Positions 19,382-31,978 are shown, numbered from the stretch's first letter. The stretch is DNA of 64,000 nucleotides from Leuconostoc lactis (GCF_007954625.1 NZ_CP042420.1:452501-516500), one strand, 5' to 3'. Program-made: numbers and translations. The notes: generated by a model from the letters alone, not told the origin.

Positions 19382-20127
19382 TACTGTCCCTCATCTTTAC
19401 TGTAGATTAAGTCCAGGGTGGCTTGATTGATGCCGCTAGCTGGGCCATCGTAAACAATTTGCCCCGCACGAATACCGATAATGCGCTGCGTATACTCTAG
19501 GGCTAAGTCAACGTGATGAATGTTAATCAGAACCGTTTGGCCTAATTCTTGGTTGATCCGCTTAAAGTCATCCATGACTTCGTGCGCCGTTACCGGATCT
19601 AACGCTGCCACAGGTTCATCAGCCAGTAATACGCTTGGGTTTTGCGTTAAAGTCCGTGCTAATGACACCCGTTGCTGTTGACCACCAGACAATTGGTCTG
19701 TCCGCACGAATGCTTTATCTAACATTGACATCCGATCCAACGCTTCTAGCGCACGAATTTTTTCTGTCTTGGAAAATACCCCAAACAAAACGCGCCAAAA
19801 TGGCATATCTGGCACCAGCGAGCTCATCACGTTTTTGATGACCGAGATACGTGGCACGAGGTTATACGATTGGAAAATCATCCCGACTTTACGCCGGTAT
19901 TGTCGCAAGGCTTGTCCTTTCAAAGTCGAAATTTCAATCCCATCGACAGTGAGTTGGCCTTCAGTAATATTATTCAAGCGATTAATCGTCCGAATCAGCG
20001 TTGATTTTCCTGCACCTGACATCCCAATAATGCCAATAAACTCACCGTCTTGAATTTCTAAATTAATATCTTGTAGCCCCTTGACCCCATTGGGATAGGT
20101 TTTTGAGACATGTTCAAATTTGATCAT
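19381..20127 (-). CDS. phnC: phosphonate-type ABC transporter ATPase
   Basis: ATP-binding subunit of 248 residues. Walker A GMSGAGKST, signature LSGGQQQR, Walker B VLLADEP and the switch His in LINIHHVDLA. The ATG at 20127 gives MIKFEHVSKTYPNG, the natural start of the family, with GAGGA 8 nt upstream; an upstream in-frame extension would lack a ribosome site. It lies 153 nt after phnD, separated by two hairpins. Confidence 0.92.
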   Translation of the reverse strand: MIKFEHVSKTYPNGVKGLQDINLEIQDGEFIGIIGMSGAGKSTLIRTINRLNNITEGQLTVDGIEISTLKGQALRQYRRKVGMIFQSYNLVPRISVIKNVMSSLVPDMPFWRVLFGVFSKTEKIRALEALDRMSMLDKAFVRTDQLSGGQQQRVSLARTLTQNPSVLLADEPVAALDPVTAHEVMDDFKRINQELGQTVLINIHHVDLALEYTQRIIGIRAGQIVYDGPASGINQATLDLIYSKDEGQ

Positions 20128-20180
20128 TTTTGCCGTCCTCATTTTCTGTGCCGTGCGCCAGTCTTGCCGTTCTAACGCAA

Positions 20181-20210
20181 GAAAAGCGGCGCAAAATTGC
20201 GCTGCTTTTC
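20181..20210 (-). terminator. hairpin between phnD and phnC
   Basis: Nearly perfect inverted repeat: GAAAAGC-G-GCGCAA on the left pairs with TTGCGC-T-GCTTTTC on the right. On the minus strand the stem ends in CTTTTC rather than a long U-run. It may partly terminate transcription or stabilise the phnD message 3' end, leaving binding protein in excess over permease. A second small hairpin lies at 20249-20262. Confidence 0.5.
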
Positions 20211-20280
20211 TATCATAGCCACTCACTGTTCTAACACTTTGACTATGACGCTGTTATCAGCGCCATCTCATCCTGTGTGT

Positions 20281-21327
20281 TTACTTTTGAGTTGATTTCA
20301 GCAACTTTTGAGCAGCGCGTTCGCCATCATAGTTTGATGACTTCGCTGGCACATAACCTTCATGTGAGTAGATGGCAATCACTTTTTTACCTTCTGGTGT
20401 CTGAGCTAAATCAATGAAAGCTTGTGACAAAGCTTTTTGAAATGCCGGTGTCATAATCTTAGACTTCTTTGAAACTGAGATTGTATCGTTGTAAATGTTC
20501 TGTGATACACCGATAACGTTTGTCTCGGCCCAGATTGATTTTGGTTGTTGGTAATCTGTTGTCCACATCTTCGCAAAATCACTACGAGCATCGGCATAAG
20601 CTGGCAAAATATCAATCTGACCAGCAGCCAAACGTGCCATGCCTGAGCCGTATGAATCAACTGTCACGGTGTTTTTCAAATCAGCAACCGTTTTACCATA
20701 GCGCTTATCCAACCATAGTGATGGATAAATGTAACCGGCTGATGACGTTGTTGATGACAAGCCCCACTTGGCTGAATTCAAATCATCCCAGGTCAACTTT
20801 TCACCAGCATTGACTTTTTTGGCCAATTCTTGTCCCTTAGCTGATGGCCCAGCAATCAAAATTGACCGGTACGTTGACACCTGCTTATCTGTCTTCTCAG
20901 TTGGCTTGCCATCATTCCACTTGGCTGCATCAGCAGAATCCTTGTTCAGACCAGCGCGTGTTGCTGTCAGCAACGCTTGCGCACCATCTTGGTACATGAC
21001 ATAAGTGCCACCAGGAATGAACCCGACATCAGCCGTTCCCGAAGTCAAGGCTTCTCCAGCTGCTTCGTAACTTGTCCCAACTTTGATATCAACGTTTTTA
21101 ACGTCATAGCCTTCTTTTTTCAATTGCGCAATGAGCAAACCTTTTAACGGCTTGGTCATGGTAATGATTTGATCTGGTTGCTTTGACGGCACAAAGTAAA
21201 CCTTGAGGTCCTGAATCGTCTTTTCTGACGTTGGCTTTGACCCTGTATGTGTGAAACCAAAATAGGCTGCAATTGCAATTATCACAACAACAGCGATCCC
21301 TGCGAGTGTTTTCGCATTCTTACTCAT
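20281..21327 (-). CDS. phnD: phosphonate-type ABC transporter substrate-binding protein
   Basis: PhnD-family periplasmic-type binding protein of 348 residues. LKVYFVPSKQPDQI, YEAAGEALTSGTADVGFIPGG-like sequence and the later YGSGMARLAAGQIDILPAYAD are the family landmarks. The ATG at 21327 follows AAGGAGAG. A hydrophobic segment at about 7-22 lacks the lipobox cysteine that usually anchors Gram-positive binding proteins, so it is probably held by an uncleaved N-terminal helix or released. First gene of the transporter set. Confidence 0.9.
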   Translation of the reverse strand: MSKNAKTLAGIAVVVIIAIAAYFGFTHTGSKPTSEKTIQDLKVYFVPSKQPDQIITMTKPLKGLLIAQLKKEGYDVKNVDIKVGTSYEAAGEALTSGTADVGFIPGGTYVMYQDGAQALLTATRAGLNKDSADAAKWNDGKPTEKTDKQVSTYRSILIAGPSAKGQELAKKVNAGEKLTWDDLNSAKWGLSSTTSSAGYIYPSLWLDKRYGKTVADLKNTVTVDSYGSGMARLAAGQIDILPAYADARSDFAKMWTTDYQQPKSIWAETNVIGVSQNIYNDTISVSKKSKIMTPAFQKALSQAFIDLAQTPEGKKVIAIYSHEGYVPAKSSNYDGERAAQKLLKSTQK

Positions 21328-21605
21328 GGTATTTCTCTCCTTATACCCATCGTGCAATTTGTGTCTCAAATATGACTGTCTTCAGCATACGGAAGCCGTG
21401 TCAAAAAACACGGCATGGTTGCGTAAAGATGGTGTATATTTGCGTTCTTTACAATATAGCAGAAAAATATGGCAGTCAGTCCAATTTCAGATTATAATCT
21501 CCTCATTTAAAAATGAAACAGCCGGCACGTCACGAACATTAAACCAAAATATAACACTTAATCCGAACGTTTGCTTTTTGAACAACGCATGCTATTAAAA
21601 AGACA
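21328..21605 (-). other. upstream region of phnD
   Basis: About 280 bp without a credible gene. On the minus strand TGCTATATT at 21453-21460 (complement) is an extended -10 candidate. The leader from there contains a perfect stem GCCGTGT-N6-ACACGGC near 21399-21418, not followed by a U-run. I could not match it to any riboswitch class I know. Confidence 0.4.
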
Positions 21606-21637
21606 CAAAAAAACCGAACATTACTGTTCGGTTTTTC
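21606..21637 (-). terminator. atp operon terminator
   Basis: AAAACCGAACA (21610-21620) pairs with TGTTCGGTTTT (21625-21635) around a 4-nt loop, and T-runs flank both sides; it ends the ATP synthase operon. Confidence 0.85.
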
Positions 21638-21657
21638 ATGTTTTATCTTACAGCACA

Positions 21658-22098
21658 TTAATTGCCTTGTTTGACCGCCGCAACATGGATACGGTTAACG
21701 GCACGCATTAGGGCAACCCGTGCTCGTTCCAATTCGGCATCATTTTTGTCGTCTTGGGCGTGCGCAATACGCGCTTCCGCACGTTCCTTAGCATTCTGCG
21801 CCCGAGAAACGTCAATGGTGTCAGAAGTTTCAGCACTGTCAGCAACAACTGTTAACAGGTCATTTGAAAATTCCGCAATACCACCATTCACCGCTAAAAC
21901 TTCGCGTTGATCACCTTTTTTGACGATTAATTCATCAATTGTCAGCGCAACGAGTAACGGCACATGCTTTCTCATGACACCAATTTGACCACCTTGCGTA
22001 TTCACAATGGCCAAATCTACGTTTGGTTCATTATATATTTCACCAACAGGCGTCACAATTTGGACTGTAATGCCTGTTGCGGTCTTTTCATCTGCCAT
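21658..22098 (-). CDS. atpC: ATP synthase F1 subunit epsilon
   Basis: Central-stalk subunit of 146 residues with the N-terminal beta-sandwich (VQIVTPVGEIYNE, GQIGVMRKHVPLLVAL) and a C-terminal helical hairpin rich in Ala, Arg and Glu. Last gene of the operon, 14 nt after atpD. Confidence 0.96.
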   Translation of the reverse strand: MADEKTATGITVQIVTPVGEIYNEPNVDLAIVNTQGGQIGVMRKHVPLLVALTIDELIVKKGDQREVLAVNGGIAEFSNDLLTVVADSAETSDTIDVSRAQNAKERAEARIAHAQDDKNDAELERARVALMRAVNRIHVAAVKQGN

Positions 22099-22112
22099 CT
22101 CTCAATACCCCC

Positions 22113-23531
<1,419 letters not shown>

Positions 23532-23618
23532 TTAGCATATGACATCTTTAAATTTGTGTCACACATCACTGCAAACACGCAGCATTTAATTTGATTAATT
23601 GTTACAGTTGGTCGCACT

Positions 23619-24527
23619 TTACTCAAGTGCTGCCATACCACCTGTAATTTCTGTAATTTCTGTCGTAATTGCTGCCTGACGCGCACGATTAAACTGCAAC
23701 TCCAAACCACTGATAAGGTCTTTAGCGTTATCAGTAGCGCTTTTCATCGCTGTCGATGAAGCTGCATGTTCGGCCGTTTTCGCATCAAGAACAGCCTCAT
23801 ACACGAGACTCTGTGCAAATTGCGGTAACACCACGTTTAAGACAGCCGTCGTATCGGGTTCAATTTCATACGCACTTTGAACGTCTAATTCTGCTTTATC
23901 AGCAGTTGTCCCACCCATCGCATCCAACGTATCACCTGTTAAAGGCAAAAGCTGGACATCACGGTATTCACTCGTCAAGCGGTTCACAAAGTGATTGTAC
24001 ACGACATGTAATGCATCAAACACTTCTGTTTCATACAAACTTGTCACCGTTCTAACAACCGAACGAATTTCATTAAACGATGGGATATCAGACACACCGC
24101 GATGTTCTAAGATCACGTTAAAGCCACGCTTTTTATAGAAATCAGCCCCATTACCACCAACTGCCAAAATCACCGTGTTGTTTTGATCCAACCCTAAACG
24201 TCCCAACAAGGCGTTGGTTTGTTTAATGATATTAGCGTTATAAGAACCCACCAATCCACGGTCAGAGGTTACCACAAGAATCCCAGTTTTCTTAATTGGG
24301 CGTTGCGCAATGAGTGGAATGTGTTTAGCATCAGCATTGTGGAACAAGTTCGCCGATACTAAATGTTCGACAACCGCCTCTAAGCGTGCAGCGTAGGCTT
24401 GATAGCCCGTACTATAACGTTGAATTTGGTTGAGTTTAGCTGTTGAGACCATTTGCATGGCACTCGTAATTTGCCGCGTCTTTTTTGTGGATGAGATACG
24501 ACGCTGAATATCTTGCAAAGAAGCCAT
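23619..24527 (-). CDS. atpG: ATP synthase F1 subunit gamma
   Basis: Rotor shaft subunit of 302 residues. The N-terminal helix [20 protein letters not shown] and C-terminal [20 protein letters not shown] are characteristic. The start follows TAGGAGGA. Confidence 0.97.
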   Translation of the reverse strand: MASLQDIQRRISSTKKTRQITSAMQMVSTAKLNQIQRYSTGYQAYAARLEAVVEHLVSANLFHNADAKHIPLIAQRPIKKTGILVVTSDRGLVGSYNANIIKQTNALLGRLGLDQNNTVILAVGGNGADFYKKRGFNVILEHRGVSDIPSFNEIRSVVRTVTSLYETEVFDALHVVYNHFVNRLTSEYRDVQLLPLTGDTLDAMGGTTADKAELDVQSAYEIEPDTTAVLNVVLPQFAQSLVYEAVLDAKTAEHAASSTAMKSATDNAKDLISGLELQFNRARQAAITTEITEITGGMAALE

Positions 24528-24542
24528 TGCAGCGTCCTCCTA

Positions 24543-26066
<1,524 letters not shown>

Positions 26067-26069
26067 TCA

Positions 26070-26612
26070 CTAACCTAATAATTGTGCCTTCATTTTGGCA
26101 ATTTTTGTTTGTAGACTACCATCAATCAAGGTTGACTGTGACTTCAAAATCACCCCACCAAGAATTGTTGTATCCACAACATTTGTCAGATTAACCTGCT
26201 TTGCCCCTGTTTTGGCGGCAAAAACATTGGCTAATTTTGATAAACGTGCATCGTCCAGTGCCACAGCTGTTGTCGCTGTCACATCCACAATCCCGTTGGC
26301 CTCATTATAATATTGATTAAACGCATCAACCACTAAGGTCAAAACGTTGAGACGTTGATTACGTGCTAATAGTTTCACCAAATTTTGTACAGGTTCAACT
26401 GCACCTTGTGTCAATGTCTGTAACAAATTATCACGGACCTGTGCGTCAACATCATTTGATGTTGCTGCCTGAATAAATTCTGGGCTGTCTGCAAGCACGG
26501 CCTTAATTGCACGTAGATCTGCTAGCGTTTCATCAACCATCTGATGTTCACTAGACAAGGCAAAAATTGCTTTAGCGTATTGGTTAGCGACATCTTTAAG
26601 ATTTTTTGCCAT
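26070..26612 (-). CDS. atpH: ATP synthase F1 subunit delta
   Basis: Peripheral-stalk subunit of 180 residues linking F1 to subunit b. N-terminal helix VANQYAKAIFALSSEH and C-terminal TILGGVILKSQSTLIDGSL fit the family. Confidence 0.95.
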   Translation of the reverse strand: MAKNLKDVANQYAKAIFALSSEHQMVDETLADLRAIKAVLADSPEFIQAATSNDVDAQVRDNLLQTLTQGAVEPVQNLVKLLARNQRLNVLTLVVDAFNQYYNEANGIVDVTATTAVALDDARLSKLANVFAAKTGAKQVNLTNVVDTTILGGVILKSQSTLIDGSLQTKIAKMKAQLLG

Positions 26613-26623
26613 CCCAATACTCC

Positions 26624-27133
26624 TTATTTAGTTTCTAAATCTGAAATGTAAGCATCAATTAATGCTTGTTGATCATCTAACGAGAGTTCCTTTTGCATCA
26701 GCTTTGAAGCAATCGCTACTGAGAGCGCTGCTACGTCATCTTTTGCGTTAGAAATCGCGTCTTCCTTGAGCTTCTCAGCATCTGTTTGCGCTTGCTGATT
26801 AATTAAAGTTGCACGTTCAGAAGCAGCAGCAAGTAATGCTTCACTTTGCTTTTGTGCGCTAGCTTTTGCGTCAGCGACAACCTTTGTTGCCTGTTGGCGC
26901 GTATCAGCTAATTCACTTTGCCGTTGTGCGGCTAACTTTTCGGCTTCTTGACGCGCTTTTTCAGCACCATCAATGTCCGACGAAATTTTAGCAGCACGTT
27001 CGTCAAGTACTTTAGTCAACGGCCCGTAAGCCACCTTCTTCAAAATAACCATCAGCACGAGGAATGAAATGATAATAAACAGCATATTACCGAGTGGCAA
27101 TTGATGTGCTGCTAAGGTTGTTAAACCAAACAT
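26624..27133 (-). CDS. atpF: ATP synthase Fo subunit b
   Basis: Peripheral stalk of 169 residues: one N-terminal membrane helix (about 12-30, NMLFIIISFLVLMVILKKV) followed by a long Ala/Glu/Lys/Gln helix that dimerises. Confidence 0.96.
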   Translation of the reverse strand: MFGLTTLAAHQLPLGNMLFIIISFLVLMVILKKVAYGPLTKVLDERAAKISSDIDGAEKARQEAEKLAAQRQSELADTRQQATKVVADAKASAQKQSEALLAAASERATLINQQAQTDAEKLKEDAISNAKDDVAALSVAIASKLMQKELSLDDQQALIDAYISDLETK

Positions 27134-27159
27134 GATTTTCCTCCACTCATTCTATATGA

Positions 27160-27402
<243 letters not shown>

Positions 27403-27536
27403 TCATCGTGTCGACAGCAGACAATACACGTCGTGCCAACAGCATTCTATTTTTATTTAGATGAAACGCTCCCGCGTGTTGTTTGGCAAGAGTAGCGCGT
27501 CCGCATAAACGACCGGCTTCTCTTAACCTATTCCAT

Positions 27537-28262
27537 TTATTCGTTACCTGACAACTGGGCGATAAACACGCCAGTCAAGATTACAAATACGTAGGCCTGT
27601 ATTCCACCGATAAAGAGTGAAAAGCCTTGCCAGACCATTTCAATCGGCAATGCCAACACTGTCCAGAACCCATTAAAGTGTCCTGGCCAAGCGAGGCTTT
27701 TAGCCACGAGTGTCAATAACATTTCACCAGCGAAAATGTTACCAAACAAACGCAGTGATAACGTTAAGAAGTTAGCCAATTGTTCAATGATATTAAGGGG
27801 CAGCATCCAAGCATAAGGGGTCAACAACATATTTTTAAGGTAACCCTTAAAACCAAGTTGTTGGACACCCATACCGTGGGCTACCATCAATGTCATCACG
27901 GCTAACGTCATCGTCACGATCGGGTCCGCAGTCGGGGACTTAACATAAGTCACCCCATTTGCACCCTGCAATTGCAGCAGCATACCCATTTCGTTTGCCA
28001 CAATAATGAAGAAAAACAACGTAAATGCGTACAAACCAAATTGGCGTGCTTGTTTCTGTGGCAATTGGCCATCCACGATGTTGTTCGTAAAATCAAGTAA
28101 GTATTCGATCAAATTCTGTCGCTTACCTGGTCGTATCGACAACTGTCGTGTGAGCACAATTGATACAATCACAACGATTGCCATAGCCAGCAACGTTGAA
28201 ATTATCGTACCCCAGTCAAACGTGAGGCCAAGAAACTCAAACGGTGCCGTAGGGTCATCCAT
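27537..28262 (-). CDS. atpB: ATP synthase Fo subunit a
   Basis: Proton-channel subunit of 241 residues with about five membrane helices. The essential Arg is in LSLRLFGNIFAGEML. First gene of the operon; no atpI precedes it. Ribosome site AGAAAGGAGAAGG. A 149-nt gap separates it from atpE. Confidence 0.97.
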   Translation of the reverse strand: MDDPTAPFEFLGLTFDWGTIISTLLAMAIVVIVSIVLTRQLSIRPGKRQNLIEYLLDFTNNIVDGQLPQKQARQFGLYAFTLFFFIIVANEMGMLLQLQGANGVTYVKSPTADPIVTMTLAVMTLMVAHGMGVQQLGFKGYLKNMLLTPYAWMLPLNIIEQLANFLTLSLRLFGNIFAGEMLLTLVAKSLAWPGHFNGFWTVLALPIEMVWQGFSLFIGGIQAYVFVILTGVFIAQLSGNE

Positions 28263-28332
28263 GCGCCTTCTCCTTTCTCAATAAATTTGGCGAAATGGTC
28301 GTAAACGGCTATTCGTCATAACATATAAATCT

Positions 28333-28360
28333 ATAATACGCTTTTCAGAATGAAATACAA
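28333..28360 (-). promoter_or_regulatory. atp operon promoter candidate
   Basis: Minus strand -35 TTGTAT (complement of 28355-28360), 16-bp spacer, -10 TATTAT (complement of 28333-28338), about 65 nt before atpB. Confidence 0.6.
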
Positions 28361-28633
28361 CTGTTTTACCCCACTTTTTCACAAAGAAAACGTTTCATTT
28401 TTTTCAAATCAGAAAAAATATAATTCTGACGTGATTTAGACAAGATTTGTCAATTTTTTTGACGGCATTATAACTTTAAAAATAAGGTTATATCTAGGTA
28501 TAGTCCTGTTTAATGACAAAACCGGACCCATTACCCGATAATACGGTCTATCGGATCATCATCGCGCGATACATCATCTGATCCAGACAAACATCACCAT
28601 TATTCGGTATTAAATATGCTGGTTTTTGTGATA
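28361..28633. other. intergenic region between atpB and the uracil permease gene
   Basis: About 270 bp with no credible gene. It contains clustered dyads: CCGATA/TATCGG near 28537-28556 and GGATCA/TGATCC near 28554-28586, the latter enclosing the palindrome ATCGCGCGAT. Whether these form a small RNA or protein sites cannot be told by eye. Confidence 0.4.
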
Positions 28634-28664
28634 AAAAAAACAAGTGGTGACCCACTTGTTACTT
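28634..28664 (-). terminator. uracil permease terminator
   Basis: Minus strand AACAAGTGG-GTCA-CCACTTGTT followed by TTTTTT; the stem overlaps the permease stop codon. Confidence 0.8.
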
Positions 28665-29930
28665 TTCACTTGCCGCCACTTTTGGCAACGTTAAATTCAA
28701 AATAATGCCTAATAATGTTGCAATCGCTACACCAGAAAAATCAACTTGTGGCCCGAGTTGCAAATGGAAATTACCAATACCAATCACTAAGATTGGCGCT
28801 GCAATCATCAAATTGCGCTTCTGCGTGTAATCGATTTTATTATCAACGATGACTTGCAAACCAGCCGCCGCAATGACACCATACAACACAAAGCCGACAC
28901 CACCCGTCACCGCACCTGGGATTGTTGAAATCAAAGCCGATAACTTACCAATGAAACTGAAAACAACAGCAAAGGCGGCAGCACCACCAATAACCCAAAC
29001 GGAATAAACACGACTCAACTGCATCACGCCAATATTTTCACCATACGACGTAACCGCCGGTCCACCAACTAATCCTGCAACAATTGAGGCCGTACCATCA
29101 CCGGCTAATGTCCGCTTAAGACCAGGATTCTTAAAGAAATCATGTCCCGTCACTTTTGACAACACCATCAAATGACCCAAGTGCTCAGACAAGGTGACCA
29201 AAGCAAGCGGTGCCATACTCAAAATAGCAGCAGGATAGAACTGAAAACCATCTTTACCAATAAATGTTTCAAAATCTGGTAATTGGAACCAATGTGCGGC
29301 AGCAACTGGTGATAAATCAACCAAGCCAAATATCAAAGCGACAATGTAACCAAAGATAATCCCGAGTAGGACTGATAATAGGCCCAAAAAGCCTTTGAGA
29401 AACATGTTAAAGGCAATCGTGCCCAGCAATGTGATTAAAGCCACCACAAAGATCTTCCAATCATATTTCCCATTTAACATCGTAGCTGAATTAGCGGCTG
29501 AACCAGCCAAACTCAACCCAATCACCACAATGATTGGACCGACTAATTCTGCTGGGAACAAACGGTCAATCCAACGTGTCCCAACAAAGGTCACGATCCC
29601 CGCCACCACAAGGTAGACAAGGCCGACAGAGATAATTCCCTGGGCAACCCCAGGATACCCAACCGTTTTCATCAATGACGTCATCGGAATAATGAAGGCA
29701 AAACTCGAACCCATATAAGCTGGGATATTTCCACGGGTAATCAGCATGTGGAGCAACGTGCCGACACCTGAGGTAAATAGCGCCACCCCAGGATTTAAAC
29801 CAACCAACAACGGCACAAGAACTGTCGCACCGAACATTGAAAATAGGTGTTGCAATGATAGGCCAAACCACGTCCAAAAAGGCGGCTTATCATGGACATC
29901 ATAAATCGCATTATTTGCTTTTGTCGTCAT
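28659..29930 (-). CDS. pyrP: uracil permease (NCS2 family)
   Basis: 423-residue, roughly 14-segment nucleobase-cation symporter. SLQHLFSMFGATVLVP near the N-terminus and LVTLSEHLGHLMVLSKVTG (with the functional Glu/His) are UraA/PyrP signatures, as is GGPAVTSYGENIG. The ATG has no Shine-Dalgarno of its own. Instead AGGAGG lies 30 nt upstream, before a 10-codon GTG-started frame that ends in TGA overlapping the permease ATG, so translation is probably coupled. Confidence 0.92.
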   Translation of the reverse strand: MTTKANNAIYDVHDKPPFWTWFGLSLQHLFSMFGATVLVPLLVGLNPGVALFTSGVGTLLHMLITRGNIPAYMGSSFAFIIPMTSLMKTVGYPGVAQGIISVGLVYLVVAGIVTFVGTRWIDRLFPAELVGPIIVVIGLSLAGSAANSATMLNGKYDWKIFVVALITLLGTIAFNMFLKGFLGLLSVLLGIIFGYIVALIFGLVDLSPVAAAHWFQLPDFETFIGKDGFQFYPAAILSMAPLALVTLSEHLGHLMVLSKVTGHDFFKNPGLKRTLAGDGTASIVAGLVGGPAVTSYGENIGVMQLSRVYSVWVIGGAAAFAVVFSFIGKLSALISTIPGAVTGGVGFVLYGVIAAAGLQVIVDNKIDYTQKRNLMIAAPILVIGIGNFHLQLGPQVDFSGVAIATLLGIILNLTLPKVAASEK

Positions 29931-29961
29931 AATCGTGTTTTGTCAACTCGCGTTAACACAT
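29929..29961 (-). CDS. possible 10-residue upstream ORF of the uracil permease gene
   Basis: GTG-started minus-strand frame reading MLTRVDKTRL and stopping in ATGA overlap with the permease start. AGGAGG lies 2 nt before the GTG, closer than ideal. Its value is probably the coupling of translation, not the peptide. Not proven. Confidence 0.35.
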
Positions 29962-30010
29962 CCTCCTAAATATTCTAAAACCCACAACCAGCGCGAGTTC
30001 CAACATTTCC

Positions 30011-30056
30011 ATTATAAACCAAAGAACCTGACTCATGCTATGCATAATGTCAGGTT
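30011..30056 (-). promoter_or_regulatory. upstream hairpin and -10 of the uracil permease gene
   Basis: TATAAT (complement of 30011-30016) lies about 50 nt before the AGGAGG. Directly upstream is an 8-bp inverted repeat AACCTGAC (30025-30032) / GTCAGGTT (30049-30056) with an inner ATGC/GCAT. No clear -35 is seen; the repeat occupies the place of a -35, so it may be an activator or repressor site. Confidence 0.4.
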
Positions 30057-30286
30057 CCGTTGTATGAAATTATAGGATTGCGCTGCAAACGCAGATTGAA
30101 GCTGAAACATTCACGTTTGGTCATCTTCTCGCTTCTTGCCAATTTATCACCCCTACGATACTTGTCACTATTGTCCAGAAAATACCATCTGCTGTTATGT
30201 TTATTTGACGTAGTGGATAAATTTTTATCACGCTGGTTAATGGTTCAAATCACGCTTTGATGTTATCCATTAGGATGCTATTGTTA

Positions 30287-30349
30287 TTAACCATTGTCTA
30301 CAAGTTGATGCCCTAACGCTGCAATTTCTGATAAATTACTTTGCGTCAT
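30287..30349 (-). pseudogene. 20-codon ORF behind a CcpA-site promoter, probable gene remnant
   Basis: Minus-strand frame MTQSNLSEIAALGHQLVDNG with a good ribosome site (GAGGAGG, 7 nt before ATG) and a well-formed promoter containing a perfect cre site. The expression signals are those of a sugar-regulated enzyme gene, yet the frame stops after 20 codons. Downstream, 30061-30286 holds only short frames broken by stops, one of them continuing across a single TGA. I read it as the 5' end of a decayed gene; a true small peptide is the alternative. I cannot name the ancestor. Confidence 0.45.
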
Positions 30350-30378
30350 TAATGGCCTCCTCTTTATTTGTTGTCTTT

Positions 30379-30407
30379 ATTCTACCACACAATGTAAACG
30401 CTTACAA
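30379..30407 (-). promoter_or_regulatory. promoter with catabolite-responsive element (cre)
   Basis: -35 TTGTAA (complement of 30402-30407), 17-bp spacer, -10 TAGAAT (complement of 30379-30384). The -35 and spacer contain the perfect palindrome TGTAAACGCTTACA (30393-30406, read on the plus strand), matching the CcpA cre consensus. This position predicts glucose repression. Confidence 0.75.
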
Positions 30408-30418
30408 TAGTATTAAAA

Positions 30419-30458
30419 ATAAAAACAACCACAAATTTTAACTGCGATTGTTTTTGGC
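30419..30458 (-). terminator. prfC terminator
   Basis: Minus strand AAAAACAA and TTGTTTTT arms around an internal loop just after the prfC stop, ending in a T-rich run. Imperfect stem. Confidence 0.55.
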
Positions 30459-30459
30459 A

Positions 30460-31971
30460 TTACATTTTCTCTTCGAGTACGACATCTGGGTACTTGTCGT
30501 GGAACCAATTCATGGCAAACTTATTTTCAAACAAGAAAACCGGTTGATCATAGCGGTCCTTCACCAACAAGTTACGGCTAGATGACATCTTTTCATCTAA
30601 TTGTTCAGGCGCAATCCAACGAGCAACTTTTGAACCGATTGGTTCAAATTGAATTTCCACGTTGTACTCATTTTCCATACGGAATTGGAACACTTCAAAC
30701 TGCAACTGACCGACAGCACCAATAATGTAGTCACTCCCTTGCCAAGACTTGTAGATTTGAATCGTCCCTTCTTGGACCAATTGTTGAATGCCTTTGTGAT
30801 ACGACTTCTGTTTCATCACATCTTTGGCAATCACACGGTTAAAGAGTTCTGGGGTAAAGGTTGGCAAATCTGGGAATTGGACCACCTTTTTACCCGCATA
30901 AATCGTATCGCCGATTTGGAAATTCCCCGTATCATAAACACCAATAATATCACCAGGTACGGCCGTTTGGACGTTTTCACGTTCTTCAGCCATGAATTGC
31001 GTGACATTCGACAACTTCAACTTTTTACTGTTGCGTTGTAAGGTCACATCCATGCCACGACTAAATTCGCCGGACACAATCCGCACAAAGGCAATCCGGT
31101 CGCGATGGCGTGGATCCATGTTGGCTTGAATTTTAAAGACAAAACCAGTAAATTGCGCATCTTCTGGTGCAACCACTTGTTCATCAACCGTCGTCACGGC
31201 AGCTGGTGCTGGCGCATAGGCCAAGTAATCACGCAAGAATTCTGTCACCCCAAAATTAACCAAGGCTGAACCAAAGAAAACTGGCGTCAATTGGCCATGA
31301 GCAATGGCGTCTCGGTCAAATGGATTCCCCGCATCACGCAACAATTCAATTTCATCCATGGTTTCGTCCACCACTTCTGGATGCGATGACGCATTTTTAA
31401 ACGGTACCATCGTGTCACGTTGCAAGTCATAAATGCCTTGCAAAATCTGCCCTGAACCCACCGGCCAATTCATTGGATAAGCTTGAATACCCAGAACTGA
31501 TTCTAATTCATCTAATAAATCCAAGGCTGGTCGCGCATCACGATCAATTTTGTTAAAGAACGTAAAGACGGGAATGCCACGCTGCGCCACGATTTCAAAC
31601 AGCTTCTTAGTTTGCGGCTCGATACCTTTTGCGGCATCGACCACCATGACAACCGAATCCACGGCCATTAACGTCCGGTACGTGTCTTCAGAGAAGTCTT
31701 CGTGCCCGGGTGTATCTAAGATATTAATCCGCTTGCCGTCATAATCAAACTGCAAGACCGAAGAAGTCACTGAAATCCCACGCTGCTGTTCAATGGCCAT
31801 CCAGTCAGATGAGGCTAATTTATTAGAGCCACGCCCCTTAACGGTTCCCGCTTCACGAATCACGCCACCATGGAGCAATAATTGTTCCGTCAACGTTGTT
31901 TTTCCGGCATCGGGGTGCGAAATAATCGCAAAAGTACGACGATTTTTTAATTGTTCTTGAAAGTTTTCCAT
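30460..31971 (-). CDS. prfC: peptide chain release factor 3
   Basis: Translation GTPase of 503 residues that removes RF1/RF2 from the ribosome after termination. G motifs: [13 protein letters not shown] (G1), RGISVTSS (G2), [15 protein letters not shown] (G3) and FFNKIDRD (G4). Length normal. The ATG has no Shine-Dalgarno; a promoter with its -10 (TAAACT, complement of 31979-31984) ends 7 nt before it, so the message may be leaderless. Confidence 0.97.
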   Translation of the reverse strand: MENFQEQLKNRRTFAIISHPDAGKTTLTEQLLLHGGVIREAGTVKGRGSNKLASSDWMAIEQQRGISVTSSVLQFDYDGKRINILDTPGHEDFSEDTYRTLMAVDSVVMVVDAAKGIEPQTKKLFEIVAQRGIPVFTFFNKIDRDARPALDLLDELESVLGIQAYPMNWPVGSGQILQGIYDLQRDTMVPFKNASSHPEVVDETMDEIELLRDAGNPFDRDAIAHGQLTPVFFGSALVNFGVTEFLRDYLAYAPAPAAVTTVDEQVVAPEDAQFTGFVFKIQANMDPRHRDRIAFVRIVSGEFSRGMDVTLQRNSKKLKLSNVTQFMAEERENVQTAVPGDIIGVYDTGNFQIGDTIYAGKKVVQFPDLPTFTPELFNRVIAKDVMKQKSYHKGIQQLVQEGTIQIYKSWQGSDYIIGAVGQLQFEVFQFRMENEYNVEIQFEPIGSKVARWIAPEQLDEKMSSSRNLLVKDRYDQPVFLFENKFAMNWFHDKYPDVVLEEKM

Positions 31972-31978
31972 AATCTCT

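Noticed and set aside
30060..30260. 66-codon plus-strand frame between pyrP and prfC
   Set aside because: No ribosome site or promoter, overlaps a dyad, and reads as low-complexity hydrophobic noise.
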